64,000 bases of DNA, taken from contig OX335655.1 in NCBI GenBank assembly GCA_946894095.1, positions 2,790,001 through 2,854,000 of the forward strand, read 5' to 3'. This DNA comes from Incurvaria masculella. Its lineage: Eukaryota; Arthropoda; Insecta; Lepidoptera; Incurvariidae. The notes under the pieces were generated by a model, which saw only the letters and a program-made list of their open reading frames with translations, had not been told where the DNA came from and made no database searches. Numbering within the stretch: position 1 is the first letter of the stretch; every line of letters begins with the position of its first letter. The translations under genes were made by a program, and so were the position numbers. Shown here in pieces: positions 9,735 to 20,134 of this stretch.

Positions 9735-10597
9735 TATTATCTCTTTTTAGTAACCTGATTTTGATTATTTATGCATTCAAAATCAGTATTTTTAAATTTC
9801 ACATTAAAACACAAACACAAGACTCCATTGGGAACCCATGGAAATTTGGCAATGTATGAGTCAGGTAACTAACACCATACCGACTTAAGAGAAGGTTCAT
9901 ACGGGTTATGGGAGGAGCTTCATACATATATAAGATTTTACCTGTTACTAGTTACGAATTCGTCAGAGTCTAGGTCAGTCGCTTACCTTTCAATCTTCCA
10001 TCGATCAATATTTCGATTATTTTCCTATGGAATTGGAAAACAGTTATCCACTGGTGCTATTAAACGTAATTGAACGTAGTATAACATTTATTAGTTTAAT
10101 AATAAAAAAAAACAATTCACATCCTCCTTAACTTTCACACTCTAACGGTAGTTTTATGTTCGTTATCATTTCATCGATTTGATTATAAATAAACACTTTC
10201 TAAATTAGTATGCAGCAGATAATTATTTAAGTTTCGCTATAGCTGCATTTAATTAACTAAGATGGTCTACATAAATGGCCTCCACTAACCGCAGTTAAGG
10301 AACTGTCGAACGGAAGGAATACACTTAACTTATTTTGTGTAGTTTGACCTTGACGAATATAGTGATACTATCTTCGCAATTAGCTGATTCAGTGCAAATA
10401 TTCAGATAATATTGTGTTTGATTTTCAGCGACATCTACATTTGAATCATTGTAATCAGATTTTGAAAATGTCACTGAAACTCAAATTCATGAGATAACGG
10501 TAATGTCGTATCCATGAAATATATAAAATTATCAACATGGTGGTTATATCTAAAGATATAATAATTTAATTACGACAGTTTTTTCAACTTATATATA
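9735..10597. other. AT-rich sequence, no gene seen
   Basis: No reading frame of note. A SINE-tail-like block (AACGGTAATGTCGTATCCAT) lies near 10498, indicating a degraded SINE 3' end. The rest looks unique. Confidence 0.45.
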
Positions 10598-10943
10598 TTT
10601 TTTATGCAACATAATATGGGTCCCTGGCGGCACCTTCCTTTTGTGAGCACGGCTACATTAAACTGGATTGAAAACACGGACAATTTTTCATTGCCGATTC
10701 GACCATCTCGTCATCTAGTGCAATGGTACCAACCCGGGCGGGCTAAAACCCTACAACCTAGTAGGGGACGGGGGCCTACAGTTTTATATGGATTCCGAAA
10801 CATGGAGCAGCTCGCATTCATGGCGAAATGCACTTACCGAACTCAGAAAGAGAACTAAAGTGGTGCATGTCGGGGCGAGGAATTGAACCCAGACCTCCGG
10901 TACGTCAGGCCAGTCCCCGCGCCACTAAGCTACGAGCCGCTCA
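10598..10943 (-). mobile_element. tRNA-headed SINE, tail deleted
   Basis: Head at the right end (complement of GAGCGGCTCGTAGCTTAGTG, to 10943) and body through CCCGGGCGGGC. The tail half between GTCCCTGG and the GAGCACGG block is deleted. It ends in a T-rich run (A-tail in element sense) near 10598. Confidence 0.7.
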
Positions 10944-11011
10944 GAGCCACGCATATACAGAGTATTAACAACTGAATTCGTAAAACTGTATCCAACTGTA
11001 TTCCATTATTA

Positions 11012-11140
11012 TATCCAGTTCAATGTAGCTGAGCCATACAATGAAGTTTCTGGCATGGCACCTAGTTCCCATGAGGTGTGTTAGCCTGAAATCATGACAG
11101 CAGGTGTGCTATTAGTCATCTATGTCCTACTTATGTCCAC
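11012..11140 (+). mobile_element. SINE 3' fragment
   Basis: Matches the last third of the shared SINE body (CCAGTTCAATGTAGC, GGCATGGCACCTAGTTCCCA, TAGTCATCTATGTCC). The head is absent. Confidence 0.6.
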
Positions 11141-12740
11141 CTAACACCTTTTGTTATGTAGAAAACTAGTTTTGAATCAGCAAGCAACACCTATTCTATG
11201 ATGTAGTTATGTCATATTCTTTTATAATATATGTTTTGATGTTAACGATGATTTTCTTTGATGTGATTATCCAATCTATTTTCGAATCGATTGGTGGTGC
11301 TAGCAATGATTGCATCCCCTGGAACTTTTCACCGCATCCCTGCAACGTGGTTGCATAAAAGGCCTATCAAATATATGTTTTAGAGGCCGTGAGATTAAAG
11401 ATCAGAAATCGTATTATTGTATACAGTAATGTAATCCTTTGGAGTAAACAATCTCCAGTGTCGATGAACTTTTAACTAAACATCTTCTCTTTGCAATTAA
11501 GATGTCAAAGCTTTCACAATAAATCCTCGCCTGGAGGTATCTCCGATTAAATGAAGCGTGAAATTCAGCATCATCCAATAACATTGGCTCACCACACATG
11601 GTACATGGTAGCGCGTAGGTAGCAACACAATATTCCGCAACCATCGCCGACGGTCACCCATCGGTGTTGCAATGTTCCTCGACCACACTTATTGATAAAT
11701 ATATGCATGCAATCTTCAATATTGTACCTGCTGTACTTACAAATTGCAATAAAACTAGACGGGTCAGACTTTTACATTTTAGCACGCATCTAAACATTTT
11801 GTGTTGCTACGAAAACAAAATTGGAGCTACACATAAAAAATACAATGCCGTTTCAAATATGGGCTAGAAAAAAATAGTTCTGATGAATTGAGAAACTCCT
11901 CCTTTTTTTTTGAAGTAGGCTAAAAAGTGCACAAAATTTACATGTACGCCAAATAATATTCATTCCAGGAATTCTTTTTATCATACAAGTACTCATACCC
12001 TTCCAAACTCCATATGGCTAACGCAATACTTTCACTCGAACGTATGCCAACGGCTCATTAACTGCTGACAAGTTTCATTTAAAATATGTCAGATTTTTTG
12101 TTAATTTTATAATTTATCTTCCATAGTCAATTGACTATCCACACCGAACATTCGCAATGTGCAAAACATATATGGTAGATAAAATTATATAAAAAAATCT
12201 CTTTGCGAAACCATATTTTATGTGCGTATTTATAGAGTTTAAGAAAAACACGTCAAAGTAAAGATAATATTAAGCGTGGAAAGAGTGCTGGTAAAGCGGA
12301 TTGCAATTTCTCACATGTCACGCAAAACTTTCTCGCGCTCACTGCGTTCCCATGAGTGAGTTTCTCGCAATGTGAAACTTCATTACTCCCTTGCAAATAT
12401 TTGCTTCATTAACTTGAATTCATGACGAAGATATCAATAATATGGTAATTTTATTTGATGTCTTTTCTCGGTTTTTATTACATACATCATTCAAATACAT
12501 ACACTCATAATTAACAAAATAAAATCAGTATCTTTTTAAGTTCTTTTAAAATGCAACGTTTGGCATTTTTCTATCTCTCTGTCATAAATCTTCTTTTAAG
12601 TTAATACCAAGGAAATGGCTCCTGACTAACACTTTTTACGATTTTACATATTTTAACATAGATATCTAAGAATTTTAGACATAATATTATAACTTTTATT
12701 TTATTTTATTTAGCATCTTTTAAATTATTTATTTTACTAG
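11141..12740. other. AT-rich sequence, no gene seen
   Basis: About 1.6 kb of mostly unique AT-rich sequence. Short frames near 11414-11867 on both strands have no domain, splice context or codon bias. I find nothing to annotate. Confidence 0.5.
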
Positions 12741-13352
12741 GGCTGATTTTTCATTAGTCAGATAAACAGCCAGATAACTATTCGACGGATTTATTTACGC
12801 TTCTACTTATCTATCCGTTATTGTCAGTTCATATGTTTATTAGTAAAATTATAGTTAGATAAATTATTTTTTTTAAGTGACTGGACATGGATGGCTAATA
12901 CCACAAGTTCTGTCATGGTATTAGACCAACACACCACATGGGAACTCGGTGCCATGCCAGGACCTTCCTTATATTGCACGGCTACATTGAACTGGATAGA
13001 AAACACGGACAATTTTCATTGCCGCTTCGACCATCGTTCATCCAATGCGATGGTACCAACCCGGGCGGGATAAACCCTACCACCTAGTAAGTAAGGAAGG
13101 GGACCTACAGCTTAACGTGGAATCCGAACCACGGCCAGCCTCTCTCAACGGTCGAATGGTCACCCATCCAAGACCAGACCGGACCCAGCGTTGCTTAACT
13201 TCGGAGAGCGATTGCCGAAGTGTCGCGCCACTGGGCCACTGAGGCTGACTATAATATATAAATATATAATTCTCCGGCAATGACTAACCGTCTTTTGATC
13301 AACGTGAATTTGAACTATCAGTCCGATAAGTGAAGATTGAAAAATCGGCCCT
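12741..13352 (+). mobile_element. MITE (TIR GGGCCGATTTTTCA) interrupted by a SINE
   Basis: The left end AGGGCTGATTTTTCATTAG and right end GAAAAATCGGCCCTAA are inverted repeats. The inside is split by a 5S-headed SINE at 12866-13249. An uninterrupted, inverted relative at 55917-56165 supplies the same inner sequence across the break. A half copy lies near 55068. Confidence 0.75.
12866..13249 (-). mobile_element. 5S-headed SINE, full length
   Basis: In element sense, the head GTCAGCCTCAGTGGCCCAGT leads into a 5S rRNA-like block (GAAGTTAAGCAACGCTGGG then CTTGGATGGGTGACC, complement near 13165-13208). The shared body and an A-rich tail at the left follow. The boxes match the internal control region of 5S rRNA genes, the RNA polymerase III promoter. 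Inserted inside the 12741-13352 MITE. Confidence 0.85.
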
Positions 13353-13784
13353 AACACATAAAACTATTTGACTATTTTTTTATAATATTGTTTAGATTTA
13401 TTGCGAATTATTTTTATTTTTCTGACGATGTTAAAAATTTAATAATATATCGAATTGATTTATATCATCACTTAATAAATGATTTTGAATTGGTTTTGAT
13501 TTTGATAAATACGGCTAATATGAGAACCACCTACCGGATTTTGATGCGGTACCAAATTATAATTTGATCATTCTCAAAAATTACTTAACTTTCACGCGAA
13601 AGTATTAAATGTGTGATCAATAAGAGGCAATTCAGGAGATATTAGAAAAAGAGCGAATCTCTGGTTAAAGTAATAGTTAAAGTTATTGTAGATCCACCTT
13701 TTATCTTCTTTAGGCGAAAAATAAGGACCGATAAAAAACCAACAATATCAGTAACCAGATATGGTGCACTTCACCTTTTTTCAG

Positions 13785-14056
13785 GGGAAGACGACTGAAA
13801 CCGTTAATATAATTGACCATGGCAATGTTATGATGCATTCAATGTTGCGAGTTGATATACCATTCTTTATTTACTCAGAAAATCCTAATCCACAGATCAC
13901 TTTAAAACGTAACGTCTATTCAAATGGAAGTGCACCGAAAAAATGCATAATTTATTCCACGTTCGTGACTGACAATGGCCTACTGACACACATTTTCCGC
14001 AAGAAGAAAGTATATATTCATTTAAATGGCAATTTGCAAGTCAGAACAACTCACTC
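13785..14056 (+). CDS. Exon-like ORF, unknown protein
   Basis: A 272-bp open segment bounded by a good acceptor (CACCTTTTTTCAG at 13784) and a consensus donor (GTAAGT at 14057), entering in phase 0 and leaving in phase 2. It encodes about 90 residues (GKTTETVNIIDHGNVMMHSM...) rich in alternating hydrophobic and polar residues that suggest beta strands (FIYSENPNPQITLKRN, KKCIIYSTFVTDNGLL). No domain recognised. The frame also opens upstream at an ATG at 13761. No partner exon is established. The splice-site pair and the protein-like sequence are the support. Confidence 0.4.
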
Positions 14057-14506
14057 GTAAGTCACGCCACTTTTCTATTAGACAAATTGATATTTGACTT
14101 TAATAATAGGTTATTAATAATATATTGGCCACCCTGAACACGGAAACTGTATTTTGGCAGATTACAACTCGTGTTGTCTAGAAAACTTTCAGTGGATACA
14201 GATTCCTTTGAAACATGCTCGCCTTTTAAAGTAAATAATTTAACCCATTCTTTCTAAGAAACTGGACATACCACACCTACAGTCATGATACTAAGATTTC
14301 ACACCGTGTTTCCGAAAGAATTAGATGCCAAGCCAGAACCTTTCCTTTATGAGCACGGCGACAATGAACTCACAGAGATGGACAATGGAACTGGATGGAA
14401 ATCGCGAACAATGTTCATTGCCGTTTCGACTATCTTTAATCAAATGCCATGATCCCACCCCAGGCGGGCTAAATCCTACCACCCAGCAGGGAAAGGGGAT
14501 AAACAG

Positions 14507-14629
14507 GACGTGTATTCTTGGCATTTAGTCATTGCGGATTCAGTAGAGTTAACAGAAGAAGAATTTACTTTGACATTACTGTTAACTCTACTGAATCCGC
14601 AATGACTGAATGCCAAGAATACACGCCCT
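14507..14629. mobile_element. 120-bp foldback element, copy 1
   Basis: Two ~50-bp arms, GACGTGTATTCTTGGCATTC at the left and its complement at the right, flank a ~20-bp loop (near AAGAAGAATTTACTTTGAC). The arms are almost perfectly complementary. Near-identical copies are at 29331-29453 and 53073-53199. Non-autonomous. Inserted into a SINE here. Confidence 0.85.
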
Positions 14630-14634
14630 GCAGT

Positions 14635-14742
14635 ATTCAGAGTGAGCGGACTAACTTTAGAACACGTTTTAAAGCCAGACTACGTTTCGTACGGTTAGTC
14701 CGTTGCTAATACCGTACTATGTTTTGAAAGGTACACTCTGAA
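14635..14742. mobile_element. Short MITE with ATTCAGAGTG ends, copy 1
   Basis: Ends ATTCAGAGTG and CACTCTGAA are inverted. GGACTAAC and GGTTAGTCC form an inner inverted pair. A relative is at 63310-63412. It lies directly next to the foldback element. Confidence 0.6.
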
Positions 14743-14979
14743 CACGACTGCTACAGTTTCTCGACTCCGAACCATGGAGCAACTCGCGTTCGTAAGAAAA
14801 TGGACTAATCCAACTCAGAAAGAGAAAGAAAACGAGGTATGAACGGTCGGGGGTCGAACCTCTGGCAAGGAGGATACGAGCCGCTCGCAGTGAGCACTAT
14901 GCAAAGACAGCGACGGAAAGTTCAGAGGTCCACATAAAGGTCAAAGACTCGGCTGCAGGTGCCATGTTTTTGTGCACAA

Positions 14980-15060
14980 GAAAGTAAAAGTGGTGGCGGC
15001 GGTTTGTCCGGTCCCCGCCGCCGCCCGGTCCGCTGTGCCGGGCCTTACTCGGAGTTCAGT
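14980..15060. other. GC-rich segment
   Basis: A short CpG-rich block (GTCCCCGCCGCCGCCCGGTC near 15011) in AT-rich surroundings. It could be a promoter fragment or part of a repeat. I see no gene start with it. Confidence 0.3.
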
Positions 15061-15179
15061 TGCGTCAGGTCCCATCAGGTACGAGTCCCATTCACTTCCG
15101 AGGGGAGTATATTGCCGTGAGCGACTTGGGTCGCAACATGCGAGCAGTGTCTACCATCGCTCAACGCGAAACGGCTAGC

Positions 15180-15420
15180 ATAGGGGCGCGGGGACTTGCC
15201 TGTCATAGGATCGATCTCTTCCCCATTCATGCACCGCTTTCGTTCTCTTTCTGAGCGGAATACGTGCATATCGTCGCTTTACAGTGGTCGGATTACATGT
15301 TAAACATTAACTCTGTCATTTCTCCTCTACTGGAATAAGTGCATATCGTCGCGTTGCATGGTTCGGAATACATGTAAAACTTGAACTTTCTCAGTTCTAT
15401 TCTACAGGTCGTATTTCTCA
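15180..15420 (+). mobile_element. Degraded tRNA-headed SINE with internal duplication
   Basis: GGGGCGCGGGGACTTGCCTG matches the SINE head. The block AAGTGCATATCGTCGC appears twice (about 15262 and 15340), each followed by GGTCGGATTACATGT or GGTTCGGAATACATGT. This shows an internal tandem duplication of the SINE middle. Confidence 0.5.
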
Positions 15421-15567
15421 ACCGATTCTCGTGAAATTTTTTGAGAAGGTTCGATCATTTTACAAAATTTTCGAGTCGTGCCAGTTCTGTCAAAAAATTG
15501 TTCGAAAAGACAGAATCGCGAGGTCTACAGCTCAAAGAGCCACTAGCATATATCCATGCTATTAATA

Positions 15568-15799
15568 TTTTAAATGCATTAGTTACTCTGTCTGTCTGTA
15601 ACGTTTTCACGCCTAAACTGCTGAACCAATTTTGGTGAAACTTGGTTGTTTGACATAGGCTTCCTTTTGTGGCTCAAAGTGAATGAAAAGGGCGATGAAA
15701 ATTTGTACGGGGAAATCATAAAACATAAAATGTTAGGTTCAGCCCGACATCAGTCCGAAACGACATTGACCCGAACGGAGCCGGGTACCTCAGCTAGTA
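15568..15799 (+). mobile_element. Helitron-like 3' end, copy 1
   Basis: A repeat with TTTTCACGCCTAAACTGCTG near 15604, ending GGAGCCGGGTACCTCAGCTA then GT. It shares both blocks with 17755-17994. A CTAG-type 3' end followed by T is characteristic of Helitrons, but no hairpin or 5' TC end was confirmed. Confidence 0.35.
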
Positions 15800-16480
15800 A
15801 TTTACGATTGCGATTTTAATCATACGAAATAATATAAAAAGACACAAGACTGCGTACAGGCGTAGCAGCTGCCTCCTCGACAAAAAACAATATTTACTGT
15901 CTTACTAAACTGTTCAACGTAAGTTCAAAGCAAATTCAATTTCACATTAATTAGTGCGCGATGCTTTCACTGATAATCAAAATGGCATTCGATTTCGTTT
16001 TTCGTTTAAACTAATAAAACCACTTCGCTTTTTACTTTAAGGGGAATCAATAGATGGTTTCAACAGCGCGTTGTTATGTTGTTTTATATAGGCTCTTTAC
16101 TTGTTTTATTTATTTTGAATGATCTTATTGAAGACTTAAATGTACTATTTAAGAGACTGTGGGTCTCTTCCAACAAGTAATGATAAGCTTAATCTGTAAA
16201 TTAAAGGGCCTTTCTTACCATCTGGCAAACGATACCGGTACAAGATGATCAGCTCTTTAGTAATAAAGGGCCCTTTAAATGTAAATTAAAACAAATCAGC
16301 ACTTGGTGAAAATTAAGCTGTCCCTTTTAACATTAAGGTTTAGTATGAAAATGAATATCGTAGTTTTAAACAGAAATTTTATCTTTTTTTATCCAACATT
16401 GCAATTTCAAAGCATCTAGTCAATCATTGTTCGAGATGTAGTTGCCTATAATGATATAACGTTTAGGGCTCGGTATGGTA
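15800..16480. other. AT-rich sequence with a diverged repeat
   Basis: Part of it (16180-16330, GGGCCTTTCTTACCATCTGG) is repeated at 62465-62610 and, partly, at 36450-36480. This indicates an old interspersed element. No coding region seen. Confidence 0.45.
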
Positions 16481-16499
16481 TCTCATACAGTAGTTATTA

Positions 16500-16830
16500 A
16501 GTATGCACAGCTTTTAAATCTTAAGGTGGGCGCGTGTAACAAAAAAATACACCCTGATAAAAACTTTGTTTGGTACCTGAAAAACATTGTTCCAATTTAC
16601 TTGATCTTTGGCAATTGGTCCGTTGGTATGTTGGGAAAAAATGGGCGCACCGGCCCATGTTAATTTTTTCCATAATATGTACCTACATGGTTTTGATCAC
16701 AGCAAAAAACATTGTTTTCATTCATAGAAAAAAATATAAAGGGGCGGACACAGATATTTATTGTCTGATGTTTGAATTTATAACAAATATTAAGCAAGTT
16801 GCAACAATGGTTCCTAAATAATCAATAAAC
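16500..16830 (+). repeat. Old interspersed repeat (relative at 54530-54830)
   Basis: Shares ordered blocks with 54530-54830, including TGTTCCAATTTACTTGAT and ACACAGATATTTATTG. The short frame inside is a by-product. Family unknown. Confidence 0.45.
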
Positions 16831-17124
16831 AAGTTTGTGTGTGGTAGGTACCCATCAAAAACTGTTATCCATACATCCTACCTGTTTCTTGTGCGGCAAA
16901 GTACTCATAAAAACTAAAATATTCGTTAGCACCCAATGACTCAAACTCAATGAACTCAAATGGCTAATGCCAAAAATAATGGCTAGAACCAGTTTGTCTG
17001 TCCATAATAACACCGCCTACATAATACACTGCTCAAATTTTGGTTTCCGCATGTCTGTCTAAATATCAAGCTCTCTATGAACACGCGAGAGTGACTTCCA
17101 TAGTGGAGGTACGTGAAAAATTCT

Positions 17125-17400
17125 AATGGTTCCTAAGTGCCATGCCAGGATCTTCCTTTTATTGCACAGCTACACTAGCACAGCACAACGTTACTAAGTG
17201 CCATGCCAGGACCTTCCTTTCATTGCACAGCTACACTAGCACAGCACAACTTGATGTAAAACACGGACAATTTTCATTGCCGCTTCGACCATCCTTAATT
17301 CAATACGATAGTACCAGCCTGGGCGGGATAAACCCTACCACCTAGAAAGCAAGGAAGGGAAGCTGCAGTCTAACGTGGACTCCGAACCACGAACTAAGAA
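17125..17400 (-). mobile_element. 5S/tRNA-type SINE body with a 61-bp tandem duplication
   Basis: The SINE body block AAGTGCCATGCCAGG...GCACAGCTACACTAGCACAG occurs twice in tandem, starting at 17133 and 17194. The normal body follows (CAATTTTCATTGCCGCTTCG). The head is missing at the right. Confidence 0.6.
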
Positions 17401-17754
17401 TTCCAAAGTCGGCTCATGCATGCATGGGAAGAAATGCGGTGGGCTCAATTATACATTGCCGGAACCCAAAATAGACCACATCTCTTTCGGGTTGCCATAT
17501 TATTAAGCCATCTTATGAATTTGGATCCCAGCGAAATGTTTTGGTTTGAAGTGATCTTTATTTTCTGATCAGGGTGTTATGTACTATCCCATTGGATGAA
17601 AGTTGGTCGAAGCGGTGATGAAAGGTCGTCCATTTGACATAGTGTAGCTATGTGAGCCAATGAAGTTCGATAAAAATACATTTTATTAAATGATCAGTAA
17701 TCTTACGACTTCCTATTGGTAGCCCGAATTCCAAGCAAATATTATGAATGCAAA

Positions 17755-17994
17755 AGGAACTCTCTCTCTCTGTTTGTTGCATTTTCACGCCTAAACCGTT
17801 GAACAAATTTTGATTAATTTCGGTATAAAGATAGTATGCACTTTGGAGAAAGACATTAGGTACTTGTTGTAACAAAAACGAAACTCGAAGATTTAAATTT
17901 GTATGGGAACTCAAATAATAGCCAGGAAATAATTCAGTCCGACCTCAGTCCAAAACAACATTGACCAGAGTGGAGCCGGGTACCTCGGCTAGTA
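17755..17994 (+). mobile_element. Helitron-like 3' end, copy 2
   Basis: TTTTCACGCCTAAACCGTTG near 17784 through GGAGCCGGGTACCTCGGCTA and GT at about 17994. Same family as 15568-15799. Confidence 0.35.
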
Positions 17995-18097
17995 TGTTAT
18001 AAATCCGTGACTTAAACGTATATAATGTCACCAAATATCGCTGAAAGATCATCTGATGCGATTGGCGATTCAACGAATGCTGACCAGTTTACCTTAG

Positions 18098-18311
18098 CAG
18101 AACGAGTTGGAAGAAGTTTCGTCACCGCAGCGGTGTTCGGTTAGGACCTGTATTTTACAACATCTAGACCACTATTATAGAAGTGGAAATGGCCATTATG
18201 TTCAGCTGATGAATGCTTTGACTGTTGTGCCATCGTTTGAAGAGATCATACAAAAATATATTTTGGTTAAAGTGTTTCAAAGAGAATTTGAAATTCTAGT
18301 AGACTGCCTCG
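18098..18311 (+). CDS. Candidate exon A of an unknown gene
   Basis: An AG at 18097 after TTTACCTT opens a phase-0 frame (QNELEEVSSPQRCSVRTC...) with protein-like content (HYVQLMNALTVVPSFEEIIQ, VFQREFEILVDCL). A possible but weak donor is CTCG|GTACAT at 18312, leaving phase 1. That matches the phase of the exon-like segment at 19333. No domain recognised. Unspliced, the frame runs on into a (CCGT)-type repeat at 18350. A second short frame starts at ATG 18025 and stops at about 18142. Confidence 0.3.
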
Positions 18312-18349
18312 GTACATATCCGTTCTATGTATCGGCTGAGACTCTTTTT

Positions 18350-18663
18350 AGGATCCCGTACCCAAAGGGTGCAAACGGAATCCTACTACTAAGCCTCCGC
18401 TGTCTGTCCGTCCGCCCTTCCGTCCGTCCGTACGTCCGTCCGTCCGTCACAGAGCTGTATCTCATGAAGCGTAATAGGTAGGCAGATGAAATTGTCATAG
18501 AGTGTGTATATATTTTTTATTTTTTAAAATAAAAAAATAATGAAAATTAAACGTCAGGTTTTTTTGTATGGGGCCCTGTACAAAAAAACCTCGAGTTTTG
18601 TGTTAAATCTTGTACTATGGTAAGGAAACCTTCGTGTGCGAGTCCGACTCGCACTTGGCCTGT
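18350..18663 (-). repeat. (CCGT)-type interspersed repeat, copy 3
   Basis: GGATCCCGTACCCAAAGGGT at the left, a long (CCGT)n run at about 18408-18448, and GAGTCCGACTCGCACTTGGC at the right. The most expanded microsatellite of the seven copies. Confidence 0.8.
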
Positions 18664-19332
18664 CTTTCAGATCAATTCGTGCCCGAGGAATTGCAAGATA
18701 AAAGACAATTTGTACGTAACAAAGGAAGTAAAAATATCGAACAAACATTTATTTGTAAAATTTCGCTAAGTTCCTAACATATTACGATGTCTGAGAGATG
18801 AATTCACTCAGATATCATTAAAATAGCTGCTATTGTACTCGCTAATTATCTGATAGAGAGTGCTATCTAGAGATGTGAGATAGTCAGCCGCATTCTGGTA
18901 TGCAGGCGGTGTGACATGCTTTAATAATCTGTTGATTTCGACAGTTGCATTCCGAGAATGCCTAGAGAATTACAGGGATATAATATGTCGTGGATGCGTC
19001 TACGAATTAGCTGGTAGTATAAGTATACATTCCGTGACAGATTTAAAGTTATATAATATTCATGTGCGAAGAGATGTACATCATTAGGTGGAGGGAAAGA
19101 AGTATTGTATTTCTCTCTCAAATTCATGGTGGCACTAATAAATCTCATTGTTTCAGTGGACAACGAAATATTGCAGCAATATGTATCCTTTGATTGTGGT
19201 TAAAATTTTCACATGTATTCTGTACTATTATAAAGTGATTTTACTTCTGAATGTGCTTGATACTTTACAAACGTGCATCATTAGCGTCATGTGACAACTA
19301 ATTTTTAAATGTCATCCCGTTTTTTGTTTCAG

Positions 19333-19419
19333 GTAAGCATTGGATCGAACGAAATATGGCTGAGTATGGTATTTGGAGAATAGACTCGTTATACGGTATA
19401 GTTCTTATCAATGCTAAAA
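19333..19419 (+). CDS. Candidate exon B of an unknown gene
   Basis: An 87-bp segment between a strong acceptor (CCGTTTTTTGTTTCAG, ending 19332) and a consensus donor (GTGAGT at 19420). In phase 1 it encodes KHWIERNMAEYGIWRIDSLY..., open throughout, and it leaves in phase 1. It could follow the 18098-18311 segment. The protein is unrecognised. Splice sites support it better than its short length does. Confidence 0.35.
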
Positions 19420-19777
19420 GTGAGTAAAAAAATAACTATGGGCTCTTTGAACTGAAGACATCGTGAGTCTATTTTTGCCATAGATTAGTATTGCATAGGG
19501 GTATAGATTAGGACACTTCGCTAATTTTCTGGGCATCGCAAGTCCCACCAAAAGCGTTTGGTTAACCATCGAATTCTAGAATGGTATATCAATATCTGTG
19601 CTGCCATCTAGTGGCTGGTGCCTTTTTCTCGGGGCAAAAGCCAACACCGATCGGGGACCGCCGCGCAGACGCGAAACCATCCACGTTCTTGTTTCGCGGT
19701 TTTCGCACTGTTTTAAACCCGCTTTAAAACTGTGGAAACATTATTACAATAGTTTTAATAACAGCCTTAACAGCCTT

Positions 19778-20131
19778 GTCAGCCTAAGTGGCCCAGTGGC
19801 GCGACACTTCGGCGATCGCTCTCCGAAGTTAAGCAACGCTGGGTCCGGTCTGGTCTTGGATGGGTGACCATTCGACCGTTGAGAGAGGCTGGCCGTGGTT
19901 CGGATTCCACGTTAAACTGTAGGTCCTCTTCCTTACTTACTAGGTGGTAGGGTTAACGATGAACGATGTTCGAAGCAGCAATGAAAATTGTCCGTGTTTT
20001 CCGTCCAGTTCAATGTAGCCGTGCAATATAAGGAAGGTCCTGGCATGGCACCTAGTTTCCATGTGGTGTGTTGGGCTAATACCATGACAGAAGGTGTGGT
20101 ATTAGCCATCCACGTCCAGTCACATAAAACA
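19778..20131 (+). mobile_element. 5S-headed SINE
   Basis: Head GTCAGCCTAAGTGGCCCAGT and a 5S-like block near 19822-19872 (GAAGTTAAGCAACGCTGGG, CTTGGATGGGTGACC). The body has a ~35-bp deletion after GGTGGTAGGGTTAA, and the tail is CAGTCACATAAAA. Confidence 0.85.
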
Positions 20132-20134
20132 AAA

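Larger units (their letters stand above)
14264..14893 (-). mobile_element. tRNA-headed SINE split by two nested MITEs
   Basis: The SINE tail and body occupy 14264-14506. The SINE head (complement of GAGCGGCTCGTATCC, with the B-box region near 14855) occupies 14750-14893. In between sit a 122-bp foldback element and a second short MITE, back to back. Confidence 0.65.

Noticed and set aside
19822..19872. 5S rRNA genes
   Set aside because: Only the internal control region is present, joined to SINE body sequence in every copy.
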